A stretch of DNA of 33,197 bases from Halomonas sp. (GTDB lineage: Bacteria; Pseudomonadota; Gammaproteobacteria; Pseudomonadales; Halomonadaceae): assembly GCF_011050415.1 (NCBI RefSeq), contig NZ_DRFS01000011.1, forward strand, positions 1 through 33,197. The letters run 5' to 3'. The notes under the pieces were generated by a model. That model had not been told where the DNA came from, made no database searches, and saw only the letters and a list, made by a program, of their open reading frames with translations. The position numbers were made by a program, and so were the translations under genes. Shown here one piece after another: positions 18,500 through 26,831 of this stretch (positions are counted from its first letter, which is position 1; each line of letters opens with the position of its first letter).

Positions 18500-18514
18500 A
18501 TTGGCTTAACCAAT
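18500..18514. promoter_or_regulatory. Palindrome resembling the LldR/PdhR operator
   Basis: ATTGGCTTAACCAAT fits ATTGGT-N3-ACCAAT at 11 of 12 fixed positions, and a wider 7-bp stem TGATTGG/CCAATCA covers 18498-18516. It lies downstream of both convergent genes, not at a promoter. It may therefore be a decoy site, part of the termination structure, or chance. Confidence 0.25.
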
Positions 18515-18557
18515 CATTCTGCAAACAGCATCAGCGTTATCGCCTTAAGCCGCACGT

Positions 18558-20762
18558 TTAAGCAGTGCTTGGTAGCTTAGTGCCGCTGCCGTGCTGCTTA
18601 CGCTGCATAAGAAATATCGCGACGCCGATCGCAAGACCTGCAATATCGGTATAGATACCGCCATAAATCATAAACATGGCGCCCACCAGCATAATAACGC
18701 GTTGCCACGCTTTCACTGGCCCAAAGAACCATGCCTGGACGACGCCAGCCAACAGAATGATACCCAGAGAAGCCGTTATTGCGACGCGGGCGATTTGCAT
18801 TGCGCTACCTTCCATCAGCATGGCTGGGCTGTAGAAGAACATGAATGGCACGATAAATGCGGCCAAGCCGATCTTGAACGAGGCAACCGAGGTGCCCATC
18901 GCATTGTCCCCAGATATGCCTGCGGCTGCATAGGAGGCCAGCGCCACTGGCGGCGTGATGGCCGACATCACTGCGAAGTAGAATACGAAGAAGTGGGCAA
19001 CAAGCGGTTCAATGCCAATATTGATTAAGCCAGGTGCGACTACGGAGGCTGCAACCGCATAAGCAGCGGTAGTGGGCATGCCCATACCGAGCATAATCGA
19101 GATACACATGGCGAAGAACAGCGCCAGCAGCTGGCTGACGCCCGCCAAACCCAGCAGAAGCGAGGAGAAGCGCGCGCCCACGCCCGTTAGCGAGATAACC
19201 CCGACAATCAAGCCCGCACAGGCACATACCGCGATAATCTGAATCGACATGGTGCCCGCTAGCTGCAAAGCCCTTAAAATTGAGCGAATGCCCATTTTAT
19301 TAGGCGAAATCCAGCTGACAACGGCGGCCGACGCGGTTGCTAAGGTACCCGCGCGAATCACCGAGTAGCCCATGAATAGTGCTGCAATCAAAATGATAAT
19401 CGGAGCGAATAGGTAGGCGTGCTTAGCAAGGCGGCGGAATTGTGGAATTTCGTCCTTACGCATCCCACGCATGCCTTTCTTGGCCGCTTCGAAATCGACC
19501 ATGCAATAGACAGAAAGGAAGTAGAGCGCGGCAGGAATAAGGGCGGCAACCGCAATCTCACGGTAAGGGATACCGGTGACTTCCGCCATGATGAAGGCAC
19601 CTGCCCCCATGATTGGCGGCATGATCTGCCCACCGGTGGAAGCGGCGGCTTCAATTGCACCCGCACTGCGGCCGGAATAACCGACTTTTTTCATCAACGG
19701 AATCGTTAATGAGCCGGTGGAAACGACGTTGCCAGCCGATGTGCCGTTGATCATGCCCATCAGGCCAGAGGCAAAAATCGATACCTTGGCTGGACCACCA
19801 CGGGCGCGACCTGCAGCAGCGAAAGCAAAATTCACAAAGTAGTCACCCACCTTCGAGGCTTGCAGGAAGGCGGCAAAAATAATAAATAAGATGATATACG
19901 TAGAGGAAACGGCAGTAGTCTGGCCGAGTACGCCAGTATCGGTGTAAAGCTGGCTGAAAAAACGCCCTACTGAGAGACCAGGGTAGCTTAAGAAGCCAGG
20001 TAGGTAAGGGCCACCGAATACATAGGCAAGGAAGATCGCCGAGATAATCACAAGCGCGTTGCCAGCCACGCGGCGGGTAAGCTCAAGGATTAACAATGAT
20101 CCTGCAATCGCCGAGTAGGAAATACCCATGGGTGCGAAGGACGTGCCGGTCGACATGCGTAGTGGGGTGTTGTAAATCACCAAGAAATAGCCCGCACTTG
20201 CTAGTGCACACACCATCAACACCAAATCAGGCAGAGCAAACTTAGTGCGTACTTGACGATACGTCCATGACAGGAAAATAGCGGCGACGGTTGCCGCAAT
20301 CAGCGGGTAACCAAAGTGCCACTTTTCAATATCCGGCTCAATACGCATCGCGCCACCGGCGATGGTTTGCCACATAAAGACGGTTTGCAGTAATGCATAA
20401 CCGGCAAGCAGCAGTAGTAGTGAGCTCAGTACCGTCTGCCACTTAGGCGCAGTCGCTGCATCATCGCTGGCAAAGCGGGCACCGGTAAATAGACCAAAGC
20501 CCAGAATTAGTGCCCCAGCAACGTGAATAATACGGTAAGACCAGGTTTCCATCGGTAGCACATTTAGCGTCACCAAATGGAATACCGCATAGATGACTGC
20601 TAGGCTAGCAAATAGCGCCCACTGCCAGCCGGTAAAAATACGGCGGTTGGGTTCGACAATTTCTTCATCAACACCTTCAGCCAAAATCTCTGCAGCTTTT
20701 TTCTCTTCCACAGGATCACTGGAAGTTACAGCCGGGTTAGGACTGCCAGGGTTATTGCTCAT
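18558..20762 (-). CDS. TRAP transporter permease, fused 4TM/12TM (TAXI type)
   Basis: This 734-aa integral membrane protein fuses the small (DctQ-like) and large (DctM-like) TRAP subunits, as is usual for TAXI-type systems. After a charged cytoplasmic N-terminus (about 1-45) come four to five helices (about 48-175). The large-subunit domain follows, with FAAFLQASKVGDYFVNFA, ASGLMGMINGTSAGNVVSTGSLTIPLMKKVGY and GGQIMPPIMGAGAFIMAE near 315-395. LGMGMPTTAAYAVAASVVAPGL follows near 557-578. It is a Na+-coupled secondary importer, probably for an organic acid. AAGGGTGA precedes the ATG. It follows the binding-protein gene by 135 bp holding a stable hairpin, so it is likely cotranscribed at a lower level. 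Confidence 0.95.
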   Translation of the reverse strand: MSNNPGSPNPAVTSSDPVEEKKAAEILAEGVDEEIVEPNRRIFTGWQWALFASLAVIYAVFHLVTLNVLPMETWSYRIIHVAGALILGFGLFTGARFASDDAATAPKWQTVLSSLLLLLAGYALLQTVFMWQTIAGGAMRIEPDIEKWHFGYPLIAATVAAIFLSWTYRQVRTKFALPDLVLMVCALASAGYFLVIYNTPLRMSTGTSFAPMGISYSAIAGSLLILELTRRVAGNALVIISAIFLAYVFGGPYLPGFLSYPGLSVGRFFSQLYTDTGVLGQTTAVSSTYIILFIIFAAFLQASKVGDYFVNFAFAAAGRARGGPAKVSIFASGLMGMINGTSAGNVVSTGSLTIPLMKKVGYSGRSAGAIEAAASTGGQIMPPIMGAGAFIMAEVTGIPYREIAVAALIPAALYFLSVYCMVDFEAAKKGMRGMRKDEIPQFRRLAKHAYLFAPIIILIAALFMGYSVIRAGTLATASAAVVSWISPNKMGIRSILRALQLAGTMSIQIIAVCACAGLIVGVISLTGVGARFSSLLLGLAGVSQLLALFFAMCISIMLGMGMPTTAAYAVAASVVAPGLINIGIEPLVAHFFVFYFAVMSAITPPVALASYAAAGISGDNAMGTSVASFKIGLAAFIVPFMFFYSPAMLMEGSAMQIARVAITASLGIILLAGVVQAWFFGPVKAWQRVIMLVGAMFMIYGGIYTDIAGLAIGVAIFLMQRKQHGSGTKLPSTA

Positions 20763-20842
20763 GATACGTCACCCTTGGGTGTGGAACATCAGCGTGACTA
20801 GCGTTGCTAGATCAGCAATTTATGAAGTACGACAAGTGAAGG

Positions 20843-20877
20843 AAGGGCCGGTCCTGTAAATTCAGGAACCGGCCCTT
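20843..20877 (-). terminator. Intercistronic hairpin between TAXI binding protein and permease
   Basis: AAGGGCCGGTCCTG (20843-20856) pairs with CAGGAACCGGCCCTT (20863-20877, one bulged A) across a 6-nt loop. No T-run follows on the minus strand, so it is more likely a partial terminator or mRNA-stabilising stem. Such a stem would keep binding-protein mRNA in excess of permease mRNA, as in many binding-protein operons. Confidence 0.65.
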
Positions 20878-20897
20878 TCAAGCAGCTAACTTAGCTA

Positions 20898-21887
20898 TTA
20901 CTGGCTGATCATATCGTCGGCAATTTCATAGCCGTTTTCGTTGAACCAGCGAGCAGCACCTGGGTGGAACGGCATAACGGTGTTGTAAACGATGTTTTCA
21001 GGAATTGATGTTTCAGCACTACGGTGAACTGACATCATGCGGTCATTGTTTTCCATCGTGATGCGAGTTGCTTCGTAAACGAAGCTTTCCGGCAGGTCAC
21101 AGGCAGCAATGGCGAAGTTCCACATGGATACAGCGCGGGCATCTTCTTCCAGCGTTTCGTAAGTGCTGGCGGGAATCATAAACTCAGAAACCGGGAAGGC
21201 CTCAATGATTTGCGCCTGCTCTTCTTCGGTAAACTCAATGATGTTGACGTCAGTCTGTACTTCCAACTGGCTAACGGCGGGGATCGGAACGCCTGCTGCG
21301 AAGGCAACAACGTCTAACAGGCCGTCCTGCAACTGACCACCTAGGTCAGACCAGCCGCCATTACGACGCTCAAAGTTAACGCCTAGCTCTTCAAGGATGG
21401 CCGGGAAGTAAACATCAGAAGTTGAGCCTGAAGGACCAAAACCAATGCGCGAGCCATCAGGAATATCCGAAATTGACGTAATGCCAGAGCTCGCAAGCGC
21501 CGTTACTGAGAAGGGCGTTTCGTACATTGGGAACATTGCGCAGGCGTTGTCCATTACAACACCCGGTGCCAGCGGACTTTCACCATTCATTGCGTCTGCA
21601 GCAGGACCCATGGTGGTCATGCCGAATGCCAGGTCGCCATTGTGTACCAGTGCTAAGTTCTGAGTGGGACCGCCGGTGACTTCGCCGCCGCCAGTAATAT
21701 CACCGAGCTGATCAGCAATCAGGTTTGCCCAACCAGAGCCATAGATGTAGAAGGTGCCACCTTGGCTAGCAGTACCGATGGTGAAACTGGAAGGCCAACC
21801 TTCACGATCAACTTCAGCGTGCGCGGCAGCAGCTATCAGGGCACTACCTGCTAGTAGGGCGAAGGACTTAGGCATCATATTACGCAT
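20898..21887 (-). CDS. TAXI-family TRAP transporter solute-binding protein
   Basis: This 329-aa periplasmic receptor starts with a signal peptide, residues 1-24 (MRNMMPKSFALLAGSALIAAAAHA, cleavage AHA-EV). The TAXI pattern FTIGTASQGGTFYIYGSGWANLIADQLG follows, then GEVTGGPTQNLALVHNGDLAFGMTT and a central SRIGFGPSGSTSDVYFPAILEELGV. Its ligand is unknown; other TAXI receptors bind glutamate or dicarboxylates. AGGAAA lies about 8 nt before the ATG. It leads the operon with the fused permease. Its promoter region carries a sigma-54 site, an IHF-like site and paired inverted repeats, so activator-dependent induction is expected. Confidence 0.94.
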   Translation of the reverse strand: MRNMMPKSFALLAGSALIAAAAHAEVDREGWPSSFTIGTASQGGTFYIYGSGWANLIADQLGDITGGGEVTGGPTQNLALVHNGDLAFGMTTMGPAADAMNGESPLAPGVVMDNACAMFPMYETPFSVTALASSGITSISDIPDGSRIGFGPSGSTSDVYFPAILEELGVNFERRNGGWSDLGGQLQDGLLDVVAFAAGVPIPAVSQLEVQTDVNIIEFTEEEQAQIIEAFPVSEFMIPASTYETLEEDARAVSMWNFAIAACDLPESFVYEATRITMENNDRMMSVHRSAETSIPENIVYNTVMPFHPGAARWFNENGYEIADDMISQ

Positions 21888-21983
21888 GGCGAGATTTCCT
21901 AGCTGTTATTAGGGTTATATTCTGAGGGTAGCTGTGAGTACCTCCAGTTAATAGTGCATGAAGCAGCTATTCCTTTATATAAA

Positions 21984-21999
21984 AGCGATAGTTGTGCCA
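21984..21999 (-). promoter_or_regulatory. Sigma-54 (-24/-12) promoter of the TAXI-TRAP operon
   Basis: Read on the minus strand, TGGCACAACTATCGCT has the invariant GG and GC with exactly 10 bp between them. It matches TGGCACG-N4-TTGCW at all fixed positions but two. Predicted transcription start is about 12 nt downstream, giving a leader of roughly 85 nt before the binding-protein ATG. A sigma-54 activator gene (dctD) is encoded in the same window. Confidence 0.78.
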
Positions 22000-22019
22000 T
22001 TTAATATTTTTTAAATAAA

Positions 22020-22032
22020 AAACAATTAGTTA
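22020..22032 (+). promoter_or_regulatory. IHF-like site between sigma-54 promoter and upstream activator sites
   Basis: AAACAATTAGTTA fits the IHF consensus WATCAANNNNTTR at every fixed position but one and is embedded in an A/T-rich stretch (22001-22047). Its place between the -24/-12 element and the paired inverted repeats is where DNA bending would help an enhancer-bound activator reach RNA polymerase. Confidence 0.45.
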
Positions 22033-22074
22033 TAAATATTTTATTAAACTTTGGTGGAAAGCTATGAGACCCTA

Positions 22075-22129
22075 AGTGTCCGATAGTCCGCACGTTGAAG
22101 GCTATTTAGTGTGCGGTTTTCCGCACACT
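22075..22129. promoter_or_regulatory. Tandem inverted-repeat activator sites (probable DctD-type enhancer)
   Basis: Site 1 is a perfect 9-bp inverted repeat AGTGTGCGG-TTTT-CCGCACACT (22108-22129). Site 2 (22075-22093) is a degenerate copy identical at 15 of 19 aligned positions (AGTGT...CCGCAC) and starts exactly 33 bp away, close to three helical turns. Both lie about 85-130 bp upstream of the sigma-54 promoter. Tandem sites are the known enhancer layout for DctD-type activators; the assignment to the local DctD is inferred. Confidence 0.6.
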
Positions 22130-22204
22130 TTTAAGAGGGAGTATTAGCAGGGAATGGCTATATTAGCGGAGGGAGTGTTTTGTTAATTAGCCAGAGCTGA
22201 AGTG

Positions 22205-22456
22205 TCAGCGGGTTTTTTTACCTGGATCAAGAATGCGCACGGGCTGAATATCCTGCTGCTTCTGATCATCACGTACCCGATTAACCCGGGTGGTCATTTC
22301 GGTGAGCGCGTCATCTTCAATCGGCAATTGCTCAAAGAAGTCACAGCTAACACATTCGCGGTAGCGAATGCCGTTCTGTTCCCAGGCGCGGATACGATCC
22401 ATCGCCGCGCAGCGCGGGCAAGTGACACCCGCGATAAAGCGTTTAATAGTCGACAT
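22205..22456 (-). CDS. yheV: YheV-family putative zinc-ribbon protein
   Basis: This 83-aa protein begins MSTIKRFIAGVTCPRCAAMDRIRAWEQNGIRYRECVSCDF. It aligns with E. coli YheV, sharing KRFIAG, a CPxC knuckle and a second CxxC, which suggests one zinc ribbon. Function is unknown. The C-terminal half is charged and ends VRILDPGKKTR, comparable to the conserved tail of the family. The ATG at 22456 with GGAG 6 nt upstream is preferred over a start four codons earlier. It lies 63 bp after prlC, in the same direction, and is probably cotranscribed with it. Confidence 0.87.
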   Translation of the reverse strand: MSTIKRFIAGVTCPRCAAMDRIRAWEQNGIRYRECVSCDFFEQLPIEDDALTEMTTRVNRVRDDQKQQDIQPVRILDPGKKTR

Positions 22457-22519
22457 GCAGTTCTCCAAATGTGCGGTGCCTTAGGCACCGCGCATGGGAA
22501 AGAGGTTTTATAATAGGTG

Positions 22520-24568
22520 CTAAGCGGCGCGAATGCCGCTATGGCGTAGCAGCGGCTCTACACTGGGCTCACGCCCTCTGAAGGCGACAAACAGCTCCGC
22601 AGCATCACGCGCGCCACCCTGCTCTAGAATTTCACTGCGGAAGCGCTGGCCCGTTTCGGGGTCAAAGATACCGGCCTCCTCAAAGGCACTCCAGGCATCC
22701 GCGGAAAGCACTTCCGCCCACTTATAGCTGTAGTATCCAGCAGCGTAGCCGCCAGCAAATACGTGGCCAAAGCTATTTTGGAAACGGTTAAACGGTACCT
22801 TGGGCAGCACTGACACTGCGTCGCGCACCTCATCTAATAGTGCCTGTACATCGCTGGCACTTGGGGCACTCAGTTCATGATGCAAACGTAGATCAAACAG
22901 TGAAAACTCAATTTGACGCATCATGCCCATGGCGGATTGGAAATTCTTCGCCGCCTGAAGGCGCTCCAGTAGCTCTGAGGGGAGCGATTCGCCGCTATCC
23001 ACATGTTTAGCGAGTAGATCTAACCCTTCACGCTCCCAGCAGTAGTTCTCCATAAATTGGCTGGGTAGCTCGACTGCATCCCAAGCAACGCCATTAATTC
23101 CGGAGATATCGGCGATATGCTGTTTGGTCAGCATATGGTGCAGGCCGTGGCCAAACTCGTGGAACAGCGTAGTTACTTCGTCGTGGGTGAGTAGCGCAGG
23201 GCGACCGCCGACGGGGGCTGTAAAATTGCAGGTTAAAAAGGCGACCGGTAGTTGCAGGCCTTGGTCCGTTTGGCGGCGCACTCGACAATCCGCCATCCAG
23301 GCCCCGCCACGCTTGCCTTCACGAGCGTAAAGATCGAGATAAAAGCCTGCGATCGGTTGGCCGTGTTCAGTAATCCGAAAGTAGCGCACGTCTGGGTGAT
23401 AGCGGGGCGCCTCGGTATCTTCTTCAACGCTTACGCCGTAAAGGCGTTCAACGACCTGGAATAACCCATCCACCACCCGTGGTGCAGGGAAGTAAGGACG
23501 CAGTTGCTCTTGGGAAATGGCATGACGTGCTTCGCGAAGTTTTTCACTGGCATAGGCAACATCCCACGGCTCTAATGACGCTAGGCCCAGCTCATCACGT
23601 GCATAGTCAGTTAGTTCTGCAAGCTCTTCCTTGGCTTGTGGCAGTGCGCGTCGGGCCAAGTCATTAAGAAAGTCGAGGACCTGCTCGGGGGAGTCAGCCA
23701 TCTTGGTGGTCAGTGAGAAATCGGCGTAGCTGGCAAAGCCCAGCAACCGAGCGATTTCACTACGCAGCGCCAGAATCTCTTCCATAATGGCTGCGTTATC
23801 AAATTTACCCGCATCCGGTCCTTGATCCGAGGAACGGGTGACAAAGGCGGTGTATACCTCGCGGCGTAGCTCGCGGTTGTCTGCGTAGCTAACCACGGGG
23901 AAAAAACTGGGGAAATCCAAGGTAATACGGTAACCCGCCACGCCTTTAGCTTCGGCGGTTGCTTTTAACGTCTCAAGTGCGCTTTCCGGCACACCTGCTA
24001 GGGCATCCTGGCTATCAATATCTTTATGCCACGCCTGGGTGGCGTCCAGAACATTATTTGAGAACTGGTTTGACAGCATTGAAAGTCGAGATTGAATGTC
24101 ACCGTAGCGTGCTTTCTTATCAGCGGGCAGGTCGACACCCGCCAGGCGGAAATCGCGCAGGGCGTTCTCAACGGTGCGGCGCTGAGCGGCATCCAGGTTT
24201 TTCCAGGCAGGCCCTTCTTGCAGCGCTTGCCAGCCTTTAAAAAGCCCTTCGTGCTGGCCCACCCAAGTGCCAAACGCTGAGAGTTTCTCAAGGCAGGCTT
24301 GATAGGCTTCACGCAGCTCTGGCGTATTCATGGTGCCGTTCAGATGAGAAACCGGTGACCATGCCTGGGTAAGCCGGTCATTGACCGCTTCAAGCGGCGC
24401 CGCAAAATTTTCCCACGTTGGCGGGGTGGCGGCCGCCTGTTCGGCAAGCCGATCAATGGCTTCGCGACTTTCACTCAATAGCTTTTCCACGGCGGGCTCC
24501 ACGTGCTCGGCGCGAATCTCAGCGAAAGGGGGTAGCTCATGCGTCTCAAGCAGCGGATTGGTGGACAT
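22520..24568 (-). CDS. prlC: Oligopeptidase A (M3-family zinc metallopeptidase)
   Basis: This cytosolic thimet-type peptidase degrades short peptides, including cleaved signal peptides. The 682-aa length is standard. The zinc site HEFGH begins at H470 (TTLFHEFGHGLHHML), and the third ligand lies in the downstream NGVAWDAVELPSQFMENYCWE segment (Glu). RFQNSFGHVFAGGYAAGYYSYKWAEVLSADAW, the family substrate-binding loop, is intact. The ATG at 24568 with GAGG 5 nt upstream is preferred over a GTG two codons earlier. yheV follows on the same strand. It is divergent from the SNF transporter gene over about 218 bp. Confidence 0.96.
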   Translation of the reverse strand: MSTNPLLETHELPPFAEIRAEHVEPAVEKLLSESREAIDRLAEQAAATPPTWENFAAPLEAVNDRLTQAWSPVSHLNGTMNTPELREAYQACLEKLSAFGTWVGQHEGLFKGWQALQEGPAWKNLDAAQRRTVENALRDFRLAGVDLPADKKARYGDIQSRLSMLSNQFSNNVLDATQAWHKDIDSQDALAGVPESALETLKATAEAKGVAGYRITLDFPSFFPVVSYADNRELRREVYTAFVTRSSDQGPDAGKFDNAAIMEEILALRSEIARLLGFASYADFSLTTKMADSPEQVLDFLNDLARRALPQAKEELAELTDYARDELGLASLEPWDVAYASEKLREARHAISQEQLRPYFPAPRVVDGLFQVVERLYGVSVEEDTEAPRYHPDVRYFRITEHGQPIAGFYLDLYAREGKRGGAWMADCRVRRQTDQGLQLPVAFLTCNFTAPVGGRPALLTHDEVTTLFHEFGHGLHHMLTKQHIADISGINGVAWDAVELPSQFMENYCWEREGLDLLAKHVDSGESLPSELLERLQAAKNFQSAMGMMRQIEFSLFDLRLHHELSAPSASDVQALLDEVRDAVSVLPKVPFNRFQNSFGHVFAGGYAAGYYSYKWAEVLSADAWSAFEEAGIFDPETGQRFRSEILEQGGARDAAELFVAFRGREPSVEPLLRHSGIRAA

Positions 24569-24786
24569 AGGCACCTCAAGTGGCAGCGTTCTATAAAAAC
24601 GTTAGGGGGGCGCAAAACGCGCGACTATGATGACACAGTGCGGGCAGTTGGGCCGTGTTTCAAGAGCCACTGCAATGCCAGGCTCAATGCTTGTTTGAAT
24701 ACTTGTTTCAACACTAGGGTTTGGCCTGCACGCATGTGCCTGCTAGTCTTGCGGCCTTTTAATGCCATCAACGGCAGGAGCATGTA

Positions 24787-26127
24787 ATGAGCGAGACGCT
24801 TGAGCGCTGGGGGTCGAAGCGGGCCTTTATCTTGGCGGTAACGGGCGCTGCGGTAGGGTTGGGAAACATCTGGCGCTTCCCCTATGTAGCCGGGGAAAAT
24901 GGCGGCGCGGCGTTTTTGCTGATTTACGTGGCGTTTGTAGTGCTGCTAGGCATACCCGTCATGATGGCGGAGATATTGATTGGCCGAGCGGGGCGGCGGG
25001 GGCCGATGCAAGCCTTGGGCGCGTTGGCCGCAGAGGCTGGCGCATCGCCTCACTGGCGCTGGTTAGGGCTGTTTGGAGCATTCACCGTTTTTTGCATTTT
25101 GTCGTTCTACTCGGTGGTGTCTGGGTGGTCGATTGAATTCTTGGTTGCCTCTATTAACGGCAACTTTAACGGGGCAAGTGCCGCTGAGATTGGCGCAGGA
25201 TTTGATGCTTTTTTAGCTAACCCGGGATTGTTGATTTTTAATCACTCGCTGTTTCTATTTATGACCATGACAGTGGTGGCGGCAGGCGTTGCGAAGGGGC
25301 TGGAGCGGCTGAATAATCTGCTAATGCCGCTGCTTTATCTCCTTCTGCTGTTATTGGCAGGCTATGCCGCCACCACGGATGGTTTTAGCACTGCACTGGC
25401 GTGGTTGTTTTTACCCTCTTTTGAAGCGGTGACACCTTCAGTGGTGGTGCATGCCATGGGGCACGCGTTCTTTACCTTAGCGGTTGGCGCCTGTGCATTG
25501 ATGGCCTACGGGGCTTATATGCCTGAAGAGCAGAGTTTGCCCGGGGCTGCGGTGGCGGTAGCGGTACTCGATATCAGCGTGGCCTTGTTAGCGGGTATTG
25601 CTATATTTTCAGTGGTATTTGCACAAGGCATGGATCCCGCCGACGGGCCAGGTCTTATGTTTGTGACCTTACCTATCGCATTTTCGGAGCTGCCGTGGGG
25701 CTCAGCGTGGCTCAGCGTGTTCTTTTTATTGCTGCTGCTGGCTACCTGGACTTCCGCGATTAATTTAGCCGAGCCAATGGTGGCTACTTTGCAGGGTCTG
25801 GGGTTGCGGCGCAGTATTTCGACCGCCATTGTGGCATTAAGTGTATGGCTGATTGGGCTGTTATCGGCTTTTTCTTTCTCGACGCTTGCCGAGTTCCGGC
25901 CGCTGTTAGACCGTAATGTATTTGAGCTGGTCAGCAGTATACCTCCGGATATTTTTCTGCCTTTAGGTGGCTTGTTGATTGCAATTTTTGCGGCATGGGT
26001 AATGCCTCAAGAGCGTGTGGTGCATGCATTGGGCGTCGGGGAGCGTGGCTACCTAGTGTGGCGTAATATCATCCGTTGGGTGTCTATTCCATTGACCTTT
26101 ATTGTCCTATTGGCTGGGTTGCTATAG
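24787..26127 (+). CDS. Sodium:neurotransmitter symporter (SNF/NSS) family transporter
   Basis: This 446-aa integral membrane protein of LeuT fold has about eleven or twelve helices. Helix 1 has the Na+/substrate motif AVGLGNIWRFPYVAGENGGAAFLLIYV (residues 22-48), the strongest family mark. Helix 6 has the unwound region around HAMGHAFFTLAVGACALMAYGAYM. It imports an amino acid or related solute with Na+, but the substrate is not readable. GGAG lies 6 nt before the ATG. The gamma-carbonic anhydrase-like gene follows after 52 bp in the same direction, so a two-gene unit is possible. Confidence 0.94.
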   Translation: MSETLERWGSKRAFILAVTGAAVGLGNIWRFPYVAGENGGAAFLLIYVAFVVLLGIPVMMAEILIGRAGRRGPMQALGALAAEAGASPHWRWLGLFGAFTVFCILSFYSVVSGWSIEFLVASINGNFNGASAAEIGAGFDAFLANPGLLIFNHSLFLFMTMTVVAAGVAKGLERLNNLLMPLLYLLLLLLAGYAATTDGFSTALAWLFLPSFEAVTPSVVVHAMGHAFFTLAVGACALMAYGAYMPEEQSLPGAAVAVAVLDISVALLAGIAIFSVVFAQGMDPADGPGLMFVTLPIAFSELPWGSAWLSVFFLLLLLATWTSAINLAEPMVATLQGLGLRRSISTAIVALSVWLIGLLSAFSFSTLAEFRPLLDRNVFELVSSIPPDIFLPLGGLLIAIFAAWVMPQERVVHALGVGERGYLVWRNIIRWVSIPLTFIVLLAGLL

Positions 26128-26179
26128 TCGCTCAACGAGCCGTGCTATCGAATGACCGCCAATCGCTTAGGAGTGAGTT

Positions 26180-26728
26180 ATGAGCAGCAGTGCGCTAAGA
26201 AGCTATCAAGGTGTTTCTCCCCGTTTGGGCGAGCGGGTGTATGTTGATCCAGCCAGTGTGGTGATTGGTGACGTTGAAATGGGCGATGACTGCTCTGTCT
26301 GGCCGATGACCGTTATTCGCGGTGATATGCATCGTATACGCATCGGTGCGCGCACCAGCGTTCAAGATGGCAGTGTGCTACATATTACCCACGCAAGTGA
26401 CTTCAGCCCTGGGGGATTTCCGCTCACCATTGGCGACGATGTAACCATCGGTCATAAAGCCATTTTGCATGGCTGCACCTTGGGTAACCGTATCTTGGTC
26501 GGTATGGGCGCCATTGTAATGGACGGTGTCGTAGTTGAAGACGAAGTGATTATTGCCGCTGGCGCGGTGGTCACGCCGGGTAAACACTTGGAAAGTGGCT
26601 ATGTTTACGCTGGTAATCCAGCCAAAGCGCTGCGTCCGCTTAAAGAGAAAGAGCGTTCTTTCTTCCCCTATACCGCAGGCAACTACGTTAAATTGAAAGA
26701 CCGCTTTCTGGCTGACGCTTCACTTTAA
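26180..26728 (+). CDS. Gamma-carbonic anhydrase family protein (YrdA-like)
   Basis: This 182-aa left-handed beta-helix protein is built of hexapeptide repeats (VVIGDV, CSVWPM, VIRGDM, TIGDDVTIGHKAILHGC, ILVGMGAIVMDG, VIIAAGAVV). Zinc-ligand histidines fit VLHITH and GHKAILHG. Relatives (YrdA, CaiE-like, CamH) bind zinc, and only some show carbonic anhydrase activity. The Glu proton-shuttle loop of archaeal Cam is not evident. A GGAG-like AGGAGTGAG precedes the ATG. Function beyond metal binding is uncertain. Confidence 0.9.
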   Translation: MSSSALRSYQGVSPRLGERVYVDPASVVIGDVEMGDDCSVWPMTVIRGDMHRIRIGARTSVQDGSVLHITHASDFSPGGFPLTIGDDVTIGHKAILHGCTLGNRILVGMGAIVMDGVVVEDEVIIAAGAVVTPGKHLESGYVYAGNPAKALRPLKEKERSFFPYTAGNYVKLKDRFLADASL

Positions 26729-26766
26729 TTTTTCCCGCTAAGCGGTTGCCTAGCCAATCCTTTTTG

Positions 26767-26828
26767 TAAAATAGTCATGTCGCGGCAGCTGGAAATCTGT
26801 TAATTTATACAGTTTTCCAGGGTGCCGC
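26767..26828 (+). promoter_or_regulatory. Possible -10 box and long hairpin enclosing the ribosome-binding site of the YdjM-family gene
   Basis: The arms are 26782-26800 and 26809-26828 around an 8-nt AT loop. GCGGCA pairs with TGCCGC. After a G/GG internal bulge, CTGGAAATCTGT pairs with ACAGTTTTCCAG with a single T-T mismatch, giving about 17 base pairs. The Shine-Dalgarno AGGG (26819-26822) lies in the 3' arm and the ATG is 4 nt beyond it. TAAAAT at 26767-26772 could be a -10 box that would start transcription right at the hairpin. This would fit a translational switch such as an RNA thermometer. Confidence 0.5.
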
Positions 26829-26831
26829 ATC

